Shown piece by piece: positions 32,427 to 33,483 of a DNA stretch of 33,483 nt. Position numbers and translations under genes: made by a program. The stretch spans positions 1 through 33,483 of the forward strand of contig JAERSQ010000158.1 of NCBI GenBank assembly GCA_016845525.1, given 5' to 3'. Positions within the stretch are counted from its first letter, which is position 1. Every line of letters begins with the position of its first letter. The notes under the pieces are model-generated. The model did no database searches and was not told the DNA's origin. It saw only the letters and a program-made list of their open reading frames with translations. Source of the stretch: Pseudomonadota bacterium. GTDB taxonomy: Bacteria > Pseudomonadota > Gammaproteobacteria > Arenicellales > UBA868.

Positions 32427-32899
32427 CTGGCACAGCAGATCTTTATGATGCGCATGGCGCCCGCCTTCAGGTCGGCGCACCTTTGTTTCGGGATTTCGGC
32501 GGCGCAGCATCCTTCTCCGGGGAGATCGCCACCGTCAAGGTATTTGAGGACAACACACTGGTCCGCTCCATGCTGGAAACCCAAGGCGAGGGCCGCATAC
32601 TGGTTGTGGACGGCGGCGGCTCCCTGCGCTGCGCGCTGGTCGGTGATCAGATCGGGGCACTCGCCGTCGCTAACGGCTGGTCCGGTCTGGTGATCAACGG
32701 CTGTATCCGGGACAGTCAACAACTCGCTCGACTCCCCATCGGCATCAAAGCACTCGCCGCCTGCCCGGCCAAAAGCGCAAAGCGGGGAGAGGGCCAGACC
32801 CAAATCAGCGTTCGCTTCGCGGACATCCGCTTTGTGCCGGGCCATCACCTGTGGGCGGATGCAGACGGGATTGCTGTGGCTGACAGCCTTCTCTCCTGA
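32423..32899 (+). CDS. rraA: RraA-like protein: RNase E regulator or HMG/CHA-type aldolase
   Basis: The 158 residues are the length of E. coli RraA (161), which binds and inhibits RNase E. PLFRDFGGAASFSGEIATVK (20-39), FEDNTLVRSMLE, RILVVDGGGSLRCALVGDQI and GIKALAACP match it. Unlike E. coli RraA, this one keeps the G-D of VGDQI and the R-D of NGCIRDSQQL, separated by about 20 residues. That arrangement is the metal and pyruvate-enolate signature of 4-hydroxy-4-methyl-2-oxoglutarate/4-carboxy-4-hydroxy-2-oxoadipate aldolases, so catalysis is possible. The ATG overlaps the yrfG stop by 4 bp; zapE starts 2 bp after its stop. Both functions remain open; the fold is certain. Confidence 0.87.
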   Translation: MTGTADLYDAHGARLQVGAPLFRDFGGAASFSGEIATVKVFEDNTLVRSMLETQGEGRILVVDGGGSLRCALVGDQIGALAVANGWSGLVINGCIRDSQQLARLPIGIKALAACPAKSAKRGEGQTQISVRFADIRFVPGHHLWADADGIAVADSLLS

Positions 32900-32901
32900 G
32901 A

Positions 32902-33483
32902 GTGGTGGATTCCGACTCCCTTAACGAGAACTTTACTGGGCGACTCGGTCGCAGCGGCGCCCAACCGGACGACCATCAGCAACGTGCGCTCGACGCTTGC
33001 GCCGAACTCGCCCGGCGTCTCAACCAGCGCCTGGCCGAATCTGCCTCCAGGGGGCTGTGGGGTCTGATCTCCCTGCAACGGCTTCGCAAAGACCCAGGCA
33101 ATACGGTAGCAGGTCTTTATCTTTGGGGATCTGTGGGCCGGGGCAAAACCCTGATGATGGATACCCTGCTGGAAGCGCTTCCCGCAGAGATTTGGCGCCG
33201 GGTGCACTTTCACCGCTTCATGCTTGAGATTCACGAGGGACTGCGGCGGCTGAAAGAGGAAAAAGATCCGCTGCGGCGCATCAGCCGGGAGATCAGCGCA
33301 GAGACGCGGGTGCTGGGCTTTGATGAATTTCAGGTAACGGATATCGGTGATGCCATGATCCTCTCGGGGCTGCTGCATGCATTGATCGAGGACGGTCTGA
33401 CGCTGATCTTTACCTCAAACACCCCTCCCCGCCTGCTTTACCAGCAGGGCTTGCAGCGAGACCGGTTTTTGCCTGCGATTGAC
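32902..33483 (+). CDS. zapE: Cell-division ATPase ZapE (AFG1 family; C-terminus cut by window edge)
   Basis: ZapE joins the Z-ring and destabilises FtsZ polymers in E. coli. The 194 visible residues show an N-terminal QPDDHQQRALDACAEL, the Walker A region LYLWGSVGRGKTLMMD (about 76-91), HFHRFMLEIHEGLRRL, the Walker B region LGFDEFQVTDIGDAMILSGL (about 144-163) and TSNTPPRLLYQQGLQRDRF, near-identical in order to E. coli ZapE. The start is GTG 32902, or GTG 32905 one codon later, 2 to 5 bp after the rraA stop. The C-terminal part lies beyond the window, so it is partial for that reason only. The yrfG-rraA-zapE genes look like one operon. Confidence 0.92.
   Translation, partial: MVDSDSLNENFTGRLGRSGAQPDDHQQRALDACAELARRLNQRLAESASRGLWGLISLQRLRKDPGNTVAGLYLWGSVGRGKTLMMDTLLEALPAEIWRRVHFHRFMLEIHEGLRRLKEEKDPLRRISREISAETRVLGFDEFQVTDIGDAMILSGLLHALIEDGLTLIFTSNTPPRLLYQQGLQRDRFLPAID

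Noticed and set aside
1-33483. Mobile element, CRISPR array, toxin-antitoxin or defence island
   Set aside because: No transposase, repeat-spacer array, integration site or known defence gene found. XerC is the housekeeping recombinase in its conserved operon, not a mobile integrase.

Overview
The window is an ordinary-looking stretch of a GC-rich (high fifties percent by eye) gammaproteobacterial chromosome. It holds about 29 protein-coding genes, almost back to back, with no gene-free stretch over 300 bp. No tRNA, rRNA, insertion sequence, prophage, CRISPR array or toxin-antitoxin locus is visible. The lineage call rests on gene order: mutY-yggX, dapF-DUF484-xerC, nudE close to yrfG, yejABEF in the E. 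coli order, yadGH, and an E. coli-like rraA and zapE. Species cannot be named.

Layout. 1-3740 (minus): pckA, a stand-alone phosphoglucose isomerase of the type usually fused to transaldolase, and a YigB-like HAD phosphatase cut by the window edge. 3994-5386 (minus): mutY-yggX. 5425-11037 (plus): yejABEF peptide importer. 11027-11860 (minus): BtuF-like protein without an export signal. 11982-12695 (plus): Crp/Fnr-type regulator. 12878-17218 (plus): Tat-exported metallophosphoesterase, gamma-glutamyltransferase homologue and DHCR24-like FAD enzyme; this is the least explained block. 17298-18997: yadGH ABC exporter. 19123-23014: DUF481 outer-membrane protein, TrpB2, PuuD-like membrane protein, DksA/TraR zinc-finger protein. 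23019-25276 (minus): alpha/beta hydrolase with an altered nucleophile elbow, glyoxalase-like protein, GNAT acetyltransferase. 25382-27397 (minus): K+-dependent membrane pyrophosphatase. 27636-31566 (minus): nudE-cysQ, then dapF-DUF484-xerC. 31743-33483 (plus): yrfG-rraA-zapE, the last cut by the window edge.

How the genes fit together. pckA and pgi point to gluconeogenesis, and the pyrophosphatase fits energy-saving removal of PPi. nudE, cysQ and yrfG all clear nucleotides and nucleotide by-products. yejABEF plus the gamma-glutamyltransferase homologue suggest use of peptides or gamma-glutamyl compounds.

No clearly new multi-gene system stands out. The best leads are: the phosphoesterase/gamma-GT/FAD-enzyme block, whose first two genes have near-identical extended -10 elements and one a 16-bp inverted repeat at its predicted start site; a probable long pckA leader with a perfect hairpin; the unfused Tal-Pgi-type isomerase; the S-x-S-x-S hydrolase; the PuuD-like protein lacking its cytochrome domain; and an RraA that keeps aldolase-type residues. 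All regulatory calls were made by eye and are tentative.
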